Below the pieces are notes generated by a model, which saw nothing but the letters and a program-made list of their open reading frames with translations, was not told the DNA's origin and did not search any database. The position numbers and the translations under genes are program-made. This document shows, piece after piece, positions 34,452-43,203 of a stretch of DNA of 64,000 bases. The stretch spans positions 1 to 64,000 of the forward strand of contig JADQCB010000043.1 in the NCBI GenBank assembly GCA_016278325.1, in the 5' to 3' direction. The stretch is from Actibacterium sp. Lineage in GTDB: Bacteria > Pseudomonadota > Alphaproteobacteria > Rhodobacterales > Rhodobacteraceae. The stretch's first letter is position 1; each line of letters opens with the position of its first letter.

Positions 34452-37225
34452 TGTTTGCACTGGGCCCCATCGGTTTCACGGCGCCCTGGCTGCTGCTGGG
34501 GCTGGCTGCCCTGCCGGTCCTGTGGATCCTTTTGCGCGCCGTTCCGCCTGCGCCGATCCGCCGCCGCTTTCCCGGCGTGGCGCTGCTGCTGGGGCTGACC
34601 GACGACGAGACGCAGACCGATCGGACGCCGTGGTGGCTGCTGCTGTTGCGGATGCTGGCGATCGCGGCGCTGATCGTCGGTTTCGCTGGCCCGGTCCTGA
34701 ACCCGCAGGCCGAGCGGTCCGGCGCGGGGCCGCTTCTGGTGCTGATCGACGGCACATGGGCCGACGCGCGCGACTGGCCCCGCCGGATAGAGCGGGTCGA
34801 GGCGGCGCTGGACTCGGCCGCGCGCGACGCGCGGCCGGTGGCGGTGATCGCCACGACCGACCTTCCCAAGGGCAACCTGCCGTTTCGTGCCGCCGAAAGC
34901 TGGCGCGGCGAACTGGCCGGATTGCAACCCAAACCCTGGGCGCCCGATGCGCAGGCGCTGGCCGAATGGGCGGCCGGGCTGACGGGGCGGTTCGACACGT
35001 TATGGCTGTCCGACGGGGTTGGCCGTCCGTCGCGCGCCCCGCTGCTGACTGCGCTGGAGGCGCATGGCACCGTCACCGCGTTCCAGAGCCGGCGTCCGGT
35101 CCATGCCCTGCGCCCGGCCCGGTTCGAGGGCGGCGCGATCATCCTGCCGGTCTTGCGCGCCGATGCCGGACCTGCCGCCGAGGTGACGATCACGGCGACC
35201 GGGCTGGACCCGAACGGTGTCGAGCGCGACCTGGCCCGCGCCAGTGCCGAATTCGACGCCGGGGCGCGCGAGACGCAGGTGCGGCTGAGCGTGCCGCCGG
35301 AACTGCGCAACCGGATCACGCGGTTTTCGATCGTCGGCGTCGCCTCGGCCGGGGCGGTGACGCTGACCGATGACAGCCTGAAACGTCGCGAAGTGGCGCT
35401 GATTGCTGCCAGCGACGACCGCGAAGGCCTGCAACTTCTGTCGCCCCTGCATTACCTGCGGCAGGCGCTTGACCCGTCTGCCGACCTGATCGAGGGCGCA
35501 TTGATGGACCTGCTGCTGGCCAACCCGGACGTGGTGATCCTGGCGGATGTGGCCAATCTGGCGCCCGTCGAACAGCAGGCGCTTCAGGATTGGGTGACCG
35601 CGGGTGGGATGCTGGTGCGCTTTGCCGGGCCGCGCCTGGCGGCCAGCGATGTCAGCCGCGCCCAGGAGGCCCCGCTGATGCCGGTGCGCCTGCGCGCGGG
35701 CGGGCGCAGCGTCGGCGGCGCGATGAGCTGGGGCGAACCCAAGATGCTGCGGCCCTTTGGCGCCGACTCGCCGTTTCACGGTCTGGCGATTCCCGACGAT
35801 GTCCGCGTTTCGGCGCAGGTGATGGCGCAGCCCGATCCGGATCTTGCCGCCCGCTCCATCGCCGCGCTGACCGACGGCACGCCATTGGTGACGCGCAAGA
35901 CCCTGGGCAAGGGGCAGGTGGTGCTGTTCCATGTCACCGCCAACGCGGAATGGTCCACCTTGCCATTGTCGGGCCTGTTCGTGCGGATGCTGGACCGGCT
36001 GGCGATTTCGTCGCGGTCGGCGCGGCCGGGGCCCGAGGCGCTGGCGGGCACGACCTGGGTGGCGCAGGATCTGCTGGACGCTTTCGGCGCGATCACCCCG
36101 GCCGGCACCCGGCCGGGTATTCCCGGCACGACGCTGGCTGCGGCACAGGCCGGGCCGGACACGCCGCCGGGGCTTTATGCCGGCGAGGAACGGCGGATCG
36201 CGCTGAACGTGTTTTCGCCCGACACGCCGCTTGCAGCCGCGACATGGCCTGCGCGGATTGCGGTCGAGGGGCTGGATGTCGCGCGCGAGACCCTGCTGAA
36301 GGGCTGGTTCCTGGCGGCGGCGCTGGCATTGCTGGCGCTGGATATCCTGGCCTCTCTCTGGCTGTCGGGCCGGCTGCGCGGGCCGCGCGCGGGGCTGGCG
36401 GCATGCGTGGCGCTGGCGCTGGCGCTGGTCCTGCCGGGGCATCCGTCGCGGGCACAGGCGCAAGGCGACGACGCCCGCGCGATCGCCGCCACCACCGAGG
36501 TGGTGCTGGCCCATGTCGTCACCGGCAACCCCGAGATCGACCGCATCGCCCAGGCCGGTCTTCGCGGTCTGTCGCATGTCCTGACGCAGCGCACCTCGGT
36601 CGAGCCGGCCGCGCCCATCGCGGTGAATGTCGAGACCGACGAGCTGTCGTTCTTCCCGTTCCTTTATTGGCCCGTCGCCGCCGATCAGCCCTTGCCCTCG
36701 CCCGAGGCCTATGCGCGGCTGAACCGCTATCTTCGCACCGGCGGCATGATCCTGTTCGATACGCGCGATGCCGATATCGCCCGCTTCGGCGACGGCTCTC
36801 CCACGGGGCGGAAACTTCGGCAGATCGCCGCGCCGCTGGACATTCCCCCGCTGGAGCCGGTGCCCCGGGACCATGTGCTGACGCGCACCTTCTATCTGCT
36901 ACAGGAGTTTCCCGGCCGCTATGACAGCGGCGATGTCTGGGTCGAGGCCGCGCCACCCGATGCGACCCGCGCCGAGGGGATGCCGTTCCGCGATCTCAAT
37001 GACGGCGTCACGCCGGTGGTGATCGGCGGCAATGACTGGGCCGCGGCCTGGGCGGTGGACGAGAACCTGGTGCCGCTGTTTCCAGTCGGTCGCGGCTATG
37101 CCGGCGAGCGGCAGCGTGAAATCGCCTATCGCTTCGGCGTGAACCTGATCATGCATGTGCTGACCGGCAACTACAAATCCGACCAGGTTCATGTGCCCGC
37201 GCTTCTTGACAGGCTGGGCCAATGA
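34451..37225 (+). CDS. Large membrane protein, BatA-like N-terminus and DUF4159 C-terminus
   Basis: A 924-residue inner-membrane protein. The N-terminus has two membrane helices in the BatA style (A-P-W-L-L-L-G-L-A-A-L-P-V-L-W and W-W-L-L-L-L-R-M-L-A). A VWA-like domain follows, but its metal motif is degenerate (I-D-G-T-W-A-D). The middle has a glutamine-amidotransferase-like segment (V-V-I-L-A-D-V, then G-G-M-L-V-R-F-A-G-P). Two helices near residues 620-660 lead to the periplasmic DUF4159 domain (E-L-S-F-F-P-F-L-Y-W-P, G-G-M-I-L-F-D-T-R-D, G-G-N-D-W-A-A-A-W). It overlaps DUF58 by one base (TGATG) and the next gene by ATGA. Function unknown. Confidence 0.82.
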   Translation: MFALGPIGFTAPWLLLGLAALPVLWILLRAVPPAPIRRRFPGVALLLGLTDDETQTDRTPWWLLLLRMLAIAALIVGFAGPVLNPQAERSGAGPLLVLIDGTWADARDWPRRIERVEAALDSAARDARPVAVIATTDLPKGNLPFRAAESWRGELAGLQPKPWAPDAQALAEWAAGLTGRFDTLWLSDGVGRPSRAPLLTALEAHGTVTAFQSRRPVHALRPARFEGGAIILPVLRADAGPAAEVTITATGLDPNGVERDLARASAEFDAGARETQVRLSVPPELRNRITRFSIVGVASAGAVTLTDDSLKRREVALIAASDDREGLQLLSPLHYLRQALDPSADLIEGALMDLLLANPDVVILADVANLAPVEQQALQDWVTAGGMLVRFAGPRLAASDVSRAQEAPLMPVRLRAGGRSVGGAMSWGEPKMLRPFGADSPFHGLAIPDDVRVSAQVMAQPDPDLAARSIAALTDGTPLVTRKTLGKGQVVLFHVTANAEWSTLPLSGLFVRMLDRLAISSRSARPGPEALAGTTWVAQDLLDAFGAITPAGTRPGIPGTTLAAAQAGPDTPPGLYAGEERRIALNVFSPDTPLAAATWPARIAVEGLDVARETLLKGWFLAAALALLALDILASLWLSGRLRGPRAGLAACVALALALVLPGHPSRAQAQGDDARAIAATTEVVLAHVVTGNPEIDRIAQAGLRGLSHVLTQRTSVEPAAPIAVNVETDELSFFPFLYWPVAADQPLPSPEAYARLNRYLRTGGMILFDTRDADIARFGDGSPTGRKLRQIAAPLDIPPLEPVPRDHVLTRTFYLLQEFPGRYDSGDVWVEAAPPDATRAEGMPFRDLNDGVTPVVIGGNDWAAAWAVDENLVPLFPVGRGYAGERQREIAYRFGVNLIMHVLTGNYKSDQVHVPALLDRLGQ

Positions 37226-39294
37226 GCGGCGGGGCGGTGATCTTCGACCCGCTGCTGCCCTGGGCCGTGCTGTGGGGCCTGGCGGCGCTGTGGCTGGGCT
37301 TCGTCGTGCTTGCGATATGGCGCGGGCTGTCGGGCTGGTGGTTGCGCGGGCTGGCCGCCGCGCTTCTGCTGCTGGCCGTGGCCAACCCGTCGCTGCAACG
37401 CGAAGAGCGGACGCCGCTGTCGGATATCGTTGTCATGGTAGTGGATGAAAGCGCCAGCCAGCGCCTGTCGGACAGGCCGACACAAACGCAGCAGGCCATC
37501 GACCGGGTGCGCGCCGAGATCGCGGCGCTGGACAACACCGAATTGCGCATCCACCGGATGGGAGACGGCGAGGGCGATAGCGGCAGTCTGTTGATGGGCG
37601 CGTTGTCCGAGGCGCTGGCCGAGGTGCCGCGCGCCCGGCTGGCCGGTGCGATCCTTCTGACCGACGGGCAGCTGCACGATATCGAGAACGCGCCGGACCT
37701 GCCCGCGCCCCTGCATGCGCTGCTGACCGGGCGGGATGGCGACTGGGACCGGCGGCTGGTGGTGCGAAATGCCCCGGCCTTCGCGATCATCGGCGAAGAG
37801 ATCACCCTGACCCTTCGCGTCGAGGATCAGGGGGCGGTGCCCGCCGGCCAGTCCGGGCAGGTCGCGCTTGAAATCTCGGTCGATGGCGCCGGGCCCGAGA
37901 CGTTCACGGTTCCGGTGGGCCGCGACCTGTCGCTTCCGGTCACGCTCGACCACGGCGGAATGAACGTGATCCAGTTCCGTCTGGCCCGGGCCGAGGGCGA
38001 GCTGACCGACCGCAACAACGCGGCCGTGGTCCAGATCAACGGGGTGCGCGACCGGCTGCGGGTTCTGCTGGTCTCGGGAGAGCCGCATCCCGGCGAGCGG
38101 ACATGGCGCAATCTTCTGAAATCCGACGCATCGGTCGACCTGGTGCATTTCACCATCCTGCGCCCGCCGGAAAAGCAGGACGGCGTGCCGGTCAGCGAAC
38201 TGTCGCTGATCGCCTTCCCCACGCGCGAGCTGTTCCTGGAAAAGGTGGACGATTTCGACCTGATCATCTTCGACCGCTATCACCGGCGCGGCATCCTGCC
38301 CTCGGTCTATCTGGACAATGTGCGGCGCTATGTGGAAACCGGCGGCGCCGTGCTGATCGCGGCAGGGCCGGATTTCGCCGGGGCCGGAAGCCTTTACCAC
38401 TCGCCGCTGGGCGAGATCATGCCGGCCGAACCCACGGCGCGCGTTTACGAACAGGGCTATCGCCCCGAGGTCAGCGACCTGGGACAGCGCCACCCGGTGA
38501 CCGAGGGGCTGAAACAAGCCTGGAACGGCGTCGAGAATGCGCAATGGGGCCGGTGGTTCCGCCAGATCGCGCTCCGGACGAAAAGCGACACGGCGCAGGT
38601 GGTGATGCGGGGCATCGACGACCGGCCGCTTCTGGTGCTCGACCGGGTGGGCGAGGGGCGTGTGGCATTGCTGGGCTCGGACCATGCCTGGCTCTGGAAC
38701 CGGGGGTTCGAGGGCGGCGGCCCGCAGCTGGAGCTGCTGCGCAGGCTGGCACACTGGATGATGAAGGAACCCGAGCTGGAGGAAGAGGCGCTGCGCGCCC
38801 GGACCCAGGGGCAGACCATCACCGTGATCCGCCGATCGCTGAAGGATGTCCCGCGCGAGGTGGAGATCACGGGCCCCGATGGCACGGTGACAAGGCTGCC
38901 GCTGGAGCAGACCAGCCCCGGGCGCTATACGGCGACATTCGAGGGGCCGCAGATCGGCCTCTATCGCCTGACCGACGGCGAGCTGGAGACGGTCGCCGCG
39001 CTGGGGCCGGCGGCGCCGCGCGAGTTCGAGGAAACCGTTGCCGTTGCCGACAAGCTTGCGCCGGTGGTGGCTGCGTCGCAAGGCGGCACGCATTGGCTGA
39101 AGGACGGGACGCCCGACATCCGCCAGGTGCGCGCCGGGCGCATCGCCAGCGGACGCGGCTGGATCGGGATCACCCCGCGCAATGCCTATCTCACGGCCGA
39201 CGTTACGATGATCCCGCTGGCCCCGGCCTGGCTGATGCTGGTCCTGGCCGGGCTTCTGGCGATCGGCGGCTGGCTGCGCGAAGGGCGGCAATAG
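37222..39294 (+). CDS. VWA-like membrane protein, fourth gene of the MoxR operon
   Basis: A 690-residue inner-membrane protein. Two helices at the N-terminus are followed by a VWA-like domain with an intact-looking metal motif, V-V-D-E-S-A-S (D-x-S-x-S), and L-L-T-D-G-Q-L. A beta-rich domain follows, then a class I glutamine-amidotransferase-like fold (G-G-A-V-L-I-A-A-G-P-D-F and H-P-V-T-E-G-L). It closes with one C-terminal helix (P-A-W-L-M-L-V-L-A-G-L-L). No catalytic cysteine is evident in the amidotransferase-like part, so an enzymatic role is doubtful. It overlaps the previous gene by ATGA. It is probably the membrane effector of the MoxR system. Confidence 0.75.
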   Translation: MSGGAVIFDPLLPWAVLWGLAALWLGFVVLAIWRGLSGWWLRGLAAALLLLAVANPSLQREERTPLSDIVVMVVDESASQRLSDRPTQTQQAIDRVRAEIAALDNTELRIHRMGDGEGDSGSLLMGALSEALAEVPRARLAGAILLTDGQLHDIENAPDLPAPLHALLTGRDGDWDRRLVVRNAPAFAIIGEEITLTLRVEDQGAVPAGQSGQVALEISVDGAGPETFTVPVGRDLSLPVTLDHGGMNVIQFRLARAEGELTDRNNAAVVQINGVRDRLRVLLVSGEPHPGERTWRNLLKSDASVDLVHFTILRPPEKQDGVPVSELSLIAFPTRELFLEKVDDFDLIIFDRYHRRGILPSVYLDNVRRYVETGGAVLIAAGPDFAGAGSLYHSPLGEIMPAEPTARVYEQGYRPEVSDLGQRHPVTEGLKQAWNGVENAQWGRWFRQIALRTKSDTAQVVMRGIDDRPLLVLDRVGEGRVALLGSDHAWLWNRGFEGGGPQLELLRRLAHWMMKEPELEEEALRARTQGQTITVIRRSLKDVPREVEITGPDGTVTRLPLEQTSPGRYTATFEGPQIGLYRLTDGELETVAALGPAAPREFEETVAVADKLAPVVAASQGGTHWLKDGTPDIRQVRAGRIASGRGWIGITPRNAYLTADVTMIPLAPAWLMLVLAGLLAIGGWLREGRQ

Positions 39295-39380
39295 GGCGGA
39301 TCCTCGGGCAGGGTCGCACGGGCTGTCCGGTTCGCGACCGCGACCCGTCAAGACCGTGCGGCGTCTCGATCAGGGCGCGG

Positions 39381-39734
39381 TCAGCGCCCGACATCCAGTG
39401 TGAACGTCGCCTCGGCCCAACCATCGACATTGCAACGGGCGCGGATCGTGATCTTGCCGATCCCGTCGGGAATCTCCAGCCCGGACAGGGAGCGGGTGAA
39501 GGGCTGTTCGTTGACATGCGGGTGCATCAGTTCGCGAAAGCCGAGCCGCGTCCCGTCAGGGGCCAGAACCTCCCATCCATCGGCGTAGTGATCCCATCCG
39601 GTATCGGGATGGCGAAGCGTCACGTCGATGCGATAGCCATTGCCTGCCGGGTGCAGGACGGCCCCGGCGATCACTGGCGGATCGGCAATTGCCGGGGCCG
39701 CGCCAAGCATGAGAAAGGCCAGAAACAGGCGCAT
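39381..39734 (-). CDS. Small secreted protein of unknown function
   Basis: A 117-residue protein with a clear signal peptide (L-F-L-A-F-L-M-L-G-A-A-P-A-I-A, cut near A-D). The mature part is a compact beta-type domain: V-D-V-T-L-R-H-P-D-T-G-W-D-H-Y-A-D-G-W-E-V, then H-P-H-V-N-E-Q-P-F-T, and one cysteine (C101). The W-D-H-Y-A-D-G motif recurs in hypothetical proteins of this group. The ATG follows AAGGGAGA. It converges with the MoxR operon end and is downstream of the DUF599 gene on the same strand. No function is suggested. Confidence 0.7.
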   Translation of the reverse strand: MRLFLAFLMLGAAPAIADPPVIAGAVLHPAGNGYRIDVTLRHPDTGWDHYADGWEVLAPDGTRLGFRELMHPHVNEQPFTRSLSGLEIPDGIGKITIRARCNVDGWAEATFTLDVGR

Positions 39735-39784
39735 CGCGGATCTCCCTTCGCGGGCAGTTTGCCATGATCGCGCCGGCGCGCAGG

Positions 39785-40486
39785 TCACGATTGCGTGCCC
39801 TTCATCAGCGCCCGCCGCGAATCCGATGCGAATTCCCGGCGCCAGAGCACCAGCAGGGTGATCGTCGTGGCCAGGATGAGCGGTATGGCCCCCAGCAGCC
39901 AGGCCAGCCCGCCAAGCGCGAAATAGAGCGAGCGCATGCCCCGGTTGAAGCTTTTCGCCGCGTATATGTTGAGATCGGCCGCCTGTTCGGCGCGCAGATG
40001 GGCCTGCGCATCGTCCACGTCGTTGGGCACGGCCGCCATCGTCACCGCGCAATAGCCGAACAGCCGGTGCGACCAGACGAATTTGAGAAAGGCATTGGTG
40101 ACGAACAGAAGAACGGCCAGAAGCTTGACCTCCCACACGACTGCCGGGGCGGTGTCCAGCGTCAGGTCGCGGGCAAGCCCCAGCAGATGCTCGGTATTGC
40201 CCACCAGCGCCAGCCCGCCGCCGATCGCGATCATCGAGGCCGAGGCGAAAAAGCTGGTGCCCTGGCGCAGCGTCGCCAGAATCGAGGCGTCGAAGATGCG
40301 CGGTTGGCGGGTGATCATCTGGCGCATCCATTCCCGGCGGTAACGGGTCATCAGAACCGAAACCGAGGGGCGATCACCCGGTGCGTGCTCGATCGCCAGG
40401 CCGATGCCGATCCAGCCCAGCACCCAGAACGCCACGGCCAGCGAATCGAGAAATCCGAACAGGGACAGGCGGCTCATCAGGTCCAT
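39785..40486 (-). CDS. DUF599 family membrane protein
   Basis: A 233-residue integral membrane protein with four or five helices. The core W-M-R-Q-M-I-T-R-Q-P-R-I-F-D-A-S-I-L matches DUF599, and the late F-N-R-G-M-R-S-L-Y-F-A-L-G-G-L-A-W-L is also family-typical. DUF599 proteins have no known function. The start ATG at 40486 lacks a good ribosome binding site; one three codons later would also work. It is divergent from glcD and shares its promoter region. Confidence 0.82.
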   Translation of the reverse strand: MDLMSRLSLFGFLDSLAVAFWVLGWIGIGLAIEHAPGDRPSVSVLMTRYRREWMRQMITRQPRIFDASILATLRQGTSFFASASMIAIGGGLALVGNTEHLLGLARDLTLDTAPAVVWEVKLLAVLLFVTNAFLKFVWSHRLFGYCAVTMAAVPNDVDDAQAHLRAEQAADLNIYAAKSFNRGMRSLYFALGGLAWLLGAIPLILATTITLLVLWRREFASDSRRALMKGTQS

Positions 40487-40530
40487 GCGTGGAAGATTAT
40501 CGCCGGGATGAAGGCTTGCCACCCCATAAA

Positions 40531-40553
40531 ATTGGTTATATATTTTTACCAAT
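40531..40553 (+). promoter_or_regulatory. Dyad operator candidate in the glcD promoter
   Basis: ATTGGT (40531-40536) and ACCAAT (40548-40553) form a perfect inverted repeat around an AT-rich 11-base spacer that contains TATATATT, a possible -10. The half-site matches the TTGGT/ACCAA core used by FadR-family (GntR) regulators such as GlcC and PdhR, but those sites have a much shorter spacer. It lies 20 bases before the glcD start. Confidence 0.5.
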
Positions 40554-40573
40554 GCTGCGTGGAGAATTCGACC

Positions 40574-42007
40574 ATGGAAATGCCAGTTCCCAGCCCGTCC
40601 GTTCTGGCGAAAAAGGCGCGGATTGTCCAGCGCCTCTCGGCCGTCTTGCCCGCAGACGCGGTGATCCACGACGTGACCGAAACCCGGGCCTATGAATGCG
40701 ACGCGCTGACGGCCTACAAGTGTCCGCCGCTTTGCGCGGTGCTGCCCGGCTCGACCGAAGAGGTCGCGGCGGTTCTGAAGATCTGTCACGAAGAACATGT
40801 GCCGGTGGTGCCGCGCGGCTCGGGCACGTCGCTGGCCGGCGGGGCGCTGCCCACCGCCGACAGCGTCATCCTGGGGGTGGCGCGGCTGAACGAGGTGCTC
40901 GAGGTCGATTATGACAATCGCCTGATCCGGGTGCAGTCGGGGCGCACCAACCTCGGCGTCACCGGCGCGGTGGAAGAGGACGGGTTCTTCTACGCCCCGG
41001 ATCCGTCGTCGCAGCTGGCCTGTGCGATCGCGGGCAATATCGCGATGAACTCGGGCGGGGCGCATTGCCTGAAATACGGTGTGACCACCAACAACCTGCT
41101 GGGTGTCACCATGGTTCTGATGGACGGAACGGTGGTCGAGATTGGCGGCGGGCATCTGGATGCCCCCGGGCTGGACCTGCTGGGCCTGGTCTGCGGCAGC
41201 GAGGGCCAGCTTGGCGTGGTCACCGAGGCGACGCTGCGCATCCTGCGCAAGCCCGAGGGCGCCCGGCCGGTGCTGATCGGCTATGACAGCAACGAGACCG
41301 CCGGGCAATGCGTGAGCGACATCATCAAGGCCGGCGTCCTGCCGGTGGCGATCGAGTTCATGGACCGGCCCTGCATCCGCGCCACCGAAGCTTTCGCCCA
41401 TGCCGGCTATCCCGATTGCGAGGCGCTGCTGATCGTCGAGGTCGAGGGCTCGGACGCCGAGATCGACGCGCAGCTGGGCGTGATCGCCCAGATCGCGCGC
41501 AAGCACGACCCGGTCGAACTGCGCGAGGCGCAGGACGCCGATCAGGCGGCGCGGATCTGGCTGGGCCGGAAATCGGCTTTCGGCGCAATGGGGCAGATCA
41601 ACGATTACATGTGCCTCGACGGCACGATACCGGTTTCGAGCCTGCCGCATGTGCTGCGCCGTATCGGCGAGATGTCGAAGGATTACGGGTTGGACGTGGG
41701 CAATGTCTTCCACGCCGGCGATGGCAACATGCACCCGCTGATCCTGTTCGACGCCAACAAGCCGGGCGACCTGGAGCGGTGCGAGGCATTCGGCGCGGAT
41801 ATCCTGAAACTCTGTGTCGAGGTCGGCGGCTGTCTGACCGGAGAGCATGGCGTTGGCATAGAGAAACGCGACCTGATGGGGGCACAGTTCACCGCGGCGG
41901 ACCTGGAGGCGCAGCTGCGCGTCAAGGACGTTTTCGACCCGGAATGGCTGCTGAACCCGGCCAAGGTGTTTCCGTTGGCATCCACCGAAGGCCGCCGCGC
42001 CGCCTGA
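40574..42007 (+). CDS. glcD: Glycolate oxidase, FAD subunit GlcD
   Basis: The FAD-linked subunit of glycolate oxidase, which turns glycolate into glyoxylate and feeds electrons to the quinone pool. The 477-residue length fits. The FAD-binding PCMH domain has P-R-G-S-G-T-S-L-A-G-G-A and D-P-S-S-Q-L-A-C-A-I-A-G-N-I-A-M-N-S-G-G-A-H-C. The cap ends with V-F-H-A-G-D-G-N-M-H-P-L and G-E-H-G-V-G-I-E-K. The ATG at 40574 follows TGGAGAATTC. It is the first gene of glcDEF, with a repeat-bearing gap of about 60 bases before glcE. Confidence 0.95.
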   Translation: MEMPVPSPSVLAKKARIVQRLSAVLPADAVIHDVTETRAYECDALTAYKCPPLCAVLPGSTEEVAAVLKICHEEHVPVVPRGSGTSLAGGALPTADSVILGVARLNEVLEVDYDNRLIRVQSGRTNLGVTGAVEEDGFFYAPDPSSQLACAIAGNIAMNSGGAHCLKYGVTTNNLLGVTMVLMDGTVVEIGGGHLDAPGLDLLGLVCGSEGQLGVVTEATLRILRKPEGARPVLIGYDSNETAGQCVSDIIKAGVLPVAIEFMDRPCIRATEAFAHAGYPDCEALLIVEVEGSDAEIDAQLGVIAQIARKHDPVELREAQDADQAARIWLGRKSAFGAMGQINDYMCLDGTIPVSSLPHVLRRIGEMSKDYGLDVGNVFHAGDGNMHPLILFDANKPGDLERCEAFGADILKLCVEVGGCLTGEHGVGIEKRDLMGAQFTAADLEAQLRVKDVFDPEWLLNPAKVFPLASTEGRRAA

Positions 42008-42017
42008 AGCGGTGCCA

Positions 42018-42068
42018 CGGGGGGCTGCCTGCCCCCCGCACCCCCCAGGAGTATTTGGACCGAGAAGA
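42018..42068 (+). repeat. GC hairpin with conserved tail, Rhodobacterales-type intergenic element
   Basis: An 8-bp stem (42018-42025 with 42031-42038) with loop TGCCT is followed by CACCCCCCAGGAGTATTTGG and a GACCGAGAAGAA tail. This layout of GC hairpin, C-run and AGTATTT is common between genes in Rhodobacterales genomes, as I recall it. Here the AGGAG and GAGAAGAA parts also supply the ribosome binding region of glcE. Only one copy is visible in this window. Confidence 0.5.
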
Positions 42069-43199
42069 ATGATGAACCCGAGGACAGAGGCCGAACTGGC
42101 CGAGGCTGTGGCCGGGGCTGCCGGACCGCTGAGAATTGTCGGCGGCGGAACGCGGCCGGTCGGACGCCCGCAATCGGGAGAGGTTCTTTCGGTGGCCGAA
42201 CTTTCGGGGCTAGAGCTGTATGAGCCTGGGGCGTTGACAATGGTGGCCCGGGCCGGAACGCCGCTGGACGAGATCGAGGCCGCCCTTGCGGCCGAGGGGC
42301 AGCGCCTGCCATTCGAACCGATGGACCATCGAACGCTTCTGGGCACGAGGGGCGCGCCGACGATCGGTGGAGTCGTGGCGGCCAATGTCTCGGGGCCGCG
42401 CCGGATTCAGGCCGGCGCCTGTCGCGACAGTCTGATCGGCGTGCGTTTCGTCGATGGCCGCGGCGTGCCGATCAAGAGCGGCGGCCGCGTGATGAAGAAC
42501 GTCACCGGGTATGACCTGGTGAAGCTGCTGGCCGGCAGCCATGGCACGCTTGGCGTGCTGAGCGAGGTCAGTTTCAAGGTATTGCCGCGGCCCGACATGG
42601 CGGCCGTTCTTCGGATCGCGGGATTGCCGGACGGTGATGCGGTGCGGGCGCTGTCGCTTGCGCTGACATCCCCCTTCGAGGTTTCGGGCGCCGCACATAT
42701 GCCCGAGGGGAGCGACGGCACGCCGATGACGTTGATCCGGATCGAGGGATTCGAAGCGTCGGTGTCCTATCGTGCGGCCGAATTGAGGACACTGCTTGCC
42801 GCGTTCGGCGATATCACGGTCGAGACCGACCCCGAGCATGTCGGGGCCTGCTGGCGCCGGATCCGGGATGTCGAGCCTTTCGCGGAGCAGGCCGGGGATG
42901 TCTGGCGCATCTCGGTCAAGCCCTCGGACGGGCCGCGCGCCGCTGCGGCAAGCGGGGCGCGGCGGGTGCTTTACGACTGGGGCGGCGGGCTGGTCTGGGC
43001 GCTGGTCGACGCGGGCCGTGACATCCGCCCGGCCCTGTCGGAAATCCCGGGGCACGCGACCCTGGTGCGCGCCGCAGAGGAAACCCGCGCCGCGATCCCG
43101 GCCTTCCAGCCAGAGCCGGCGCCACTGGCCGCGATCAGTGCCGGGCTGCGGCGGCAGTTCGATCCGCGCGGCATTCTGAATCCAGGATTGATGGGCTGA
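42069..43199 (+). CDS. glcE: Glycolate oxidase subunit GlcE
   Basis: A 376-residue FAD-binding subunit of glycolate oxidase, shorter than GlcD. The FAD loop has R-I-V-G-G-G-T-R-P-V-G and the middle has G-A-P-T-I-G-G-V-V-A-A-N and V-M-K-N-V-T-G-Y-D-L-V-K-L, typical of GlcE. It ends in R-G-I-L-N-P-G. Start ATGATG at 42069 or 42072. It is separated from glcF by 4 bases. Confidence 0.93.
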   Translation: MMNPRTEAELAEAVAGAAGPLRIVGGGTRPVGRPQSGEVLSVAELSGLELYEPGALTMVARAGTPLDEIEAALAAEGQRLPFEPMDHRTLLGTRGAPTIGGVVAANVSGPRRIQAGACRDSLIGVRFVDGRGVPIKSGGRVMKNVTGYDLVKLLAGSHGTLGVLSEVSFKVLPRPDMAAVLRIAGLPDGDAVRALSLALTSPFEVSGAAHMPEGSDGTPMTLIRIEGFEASVSYRAAELRTLLAAFGDITVETDPEHVGACWRRIRDVEPFAEQAGDVWRISVKPSDGPRAAAASGARRVLYDWGGGLVWALVDAGRDIRPALSEIPGHATLVRAAEETRAAIPAFQPEPAPLAAISAGLRRQFDPRGILNPGLMG

Positions 43200-43203
43200 C
43201 GCC

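Noticed and set aside
35000-36874. 624-codon frame opposite the DUF4159 gene
   Set aside because: Arginine- and glutamine-rich composition typical of antisense GC shadows; no ribosome binding site.
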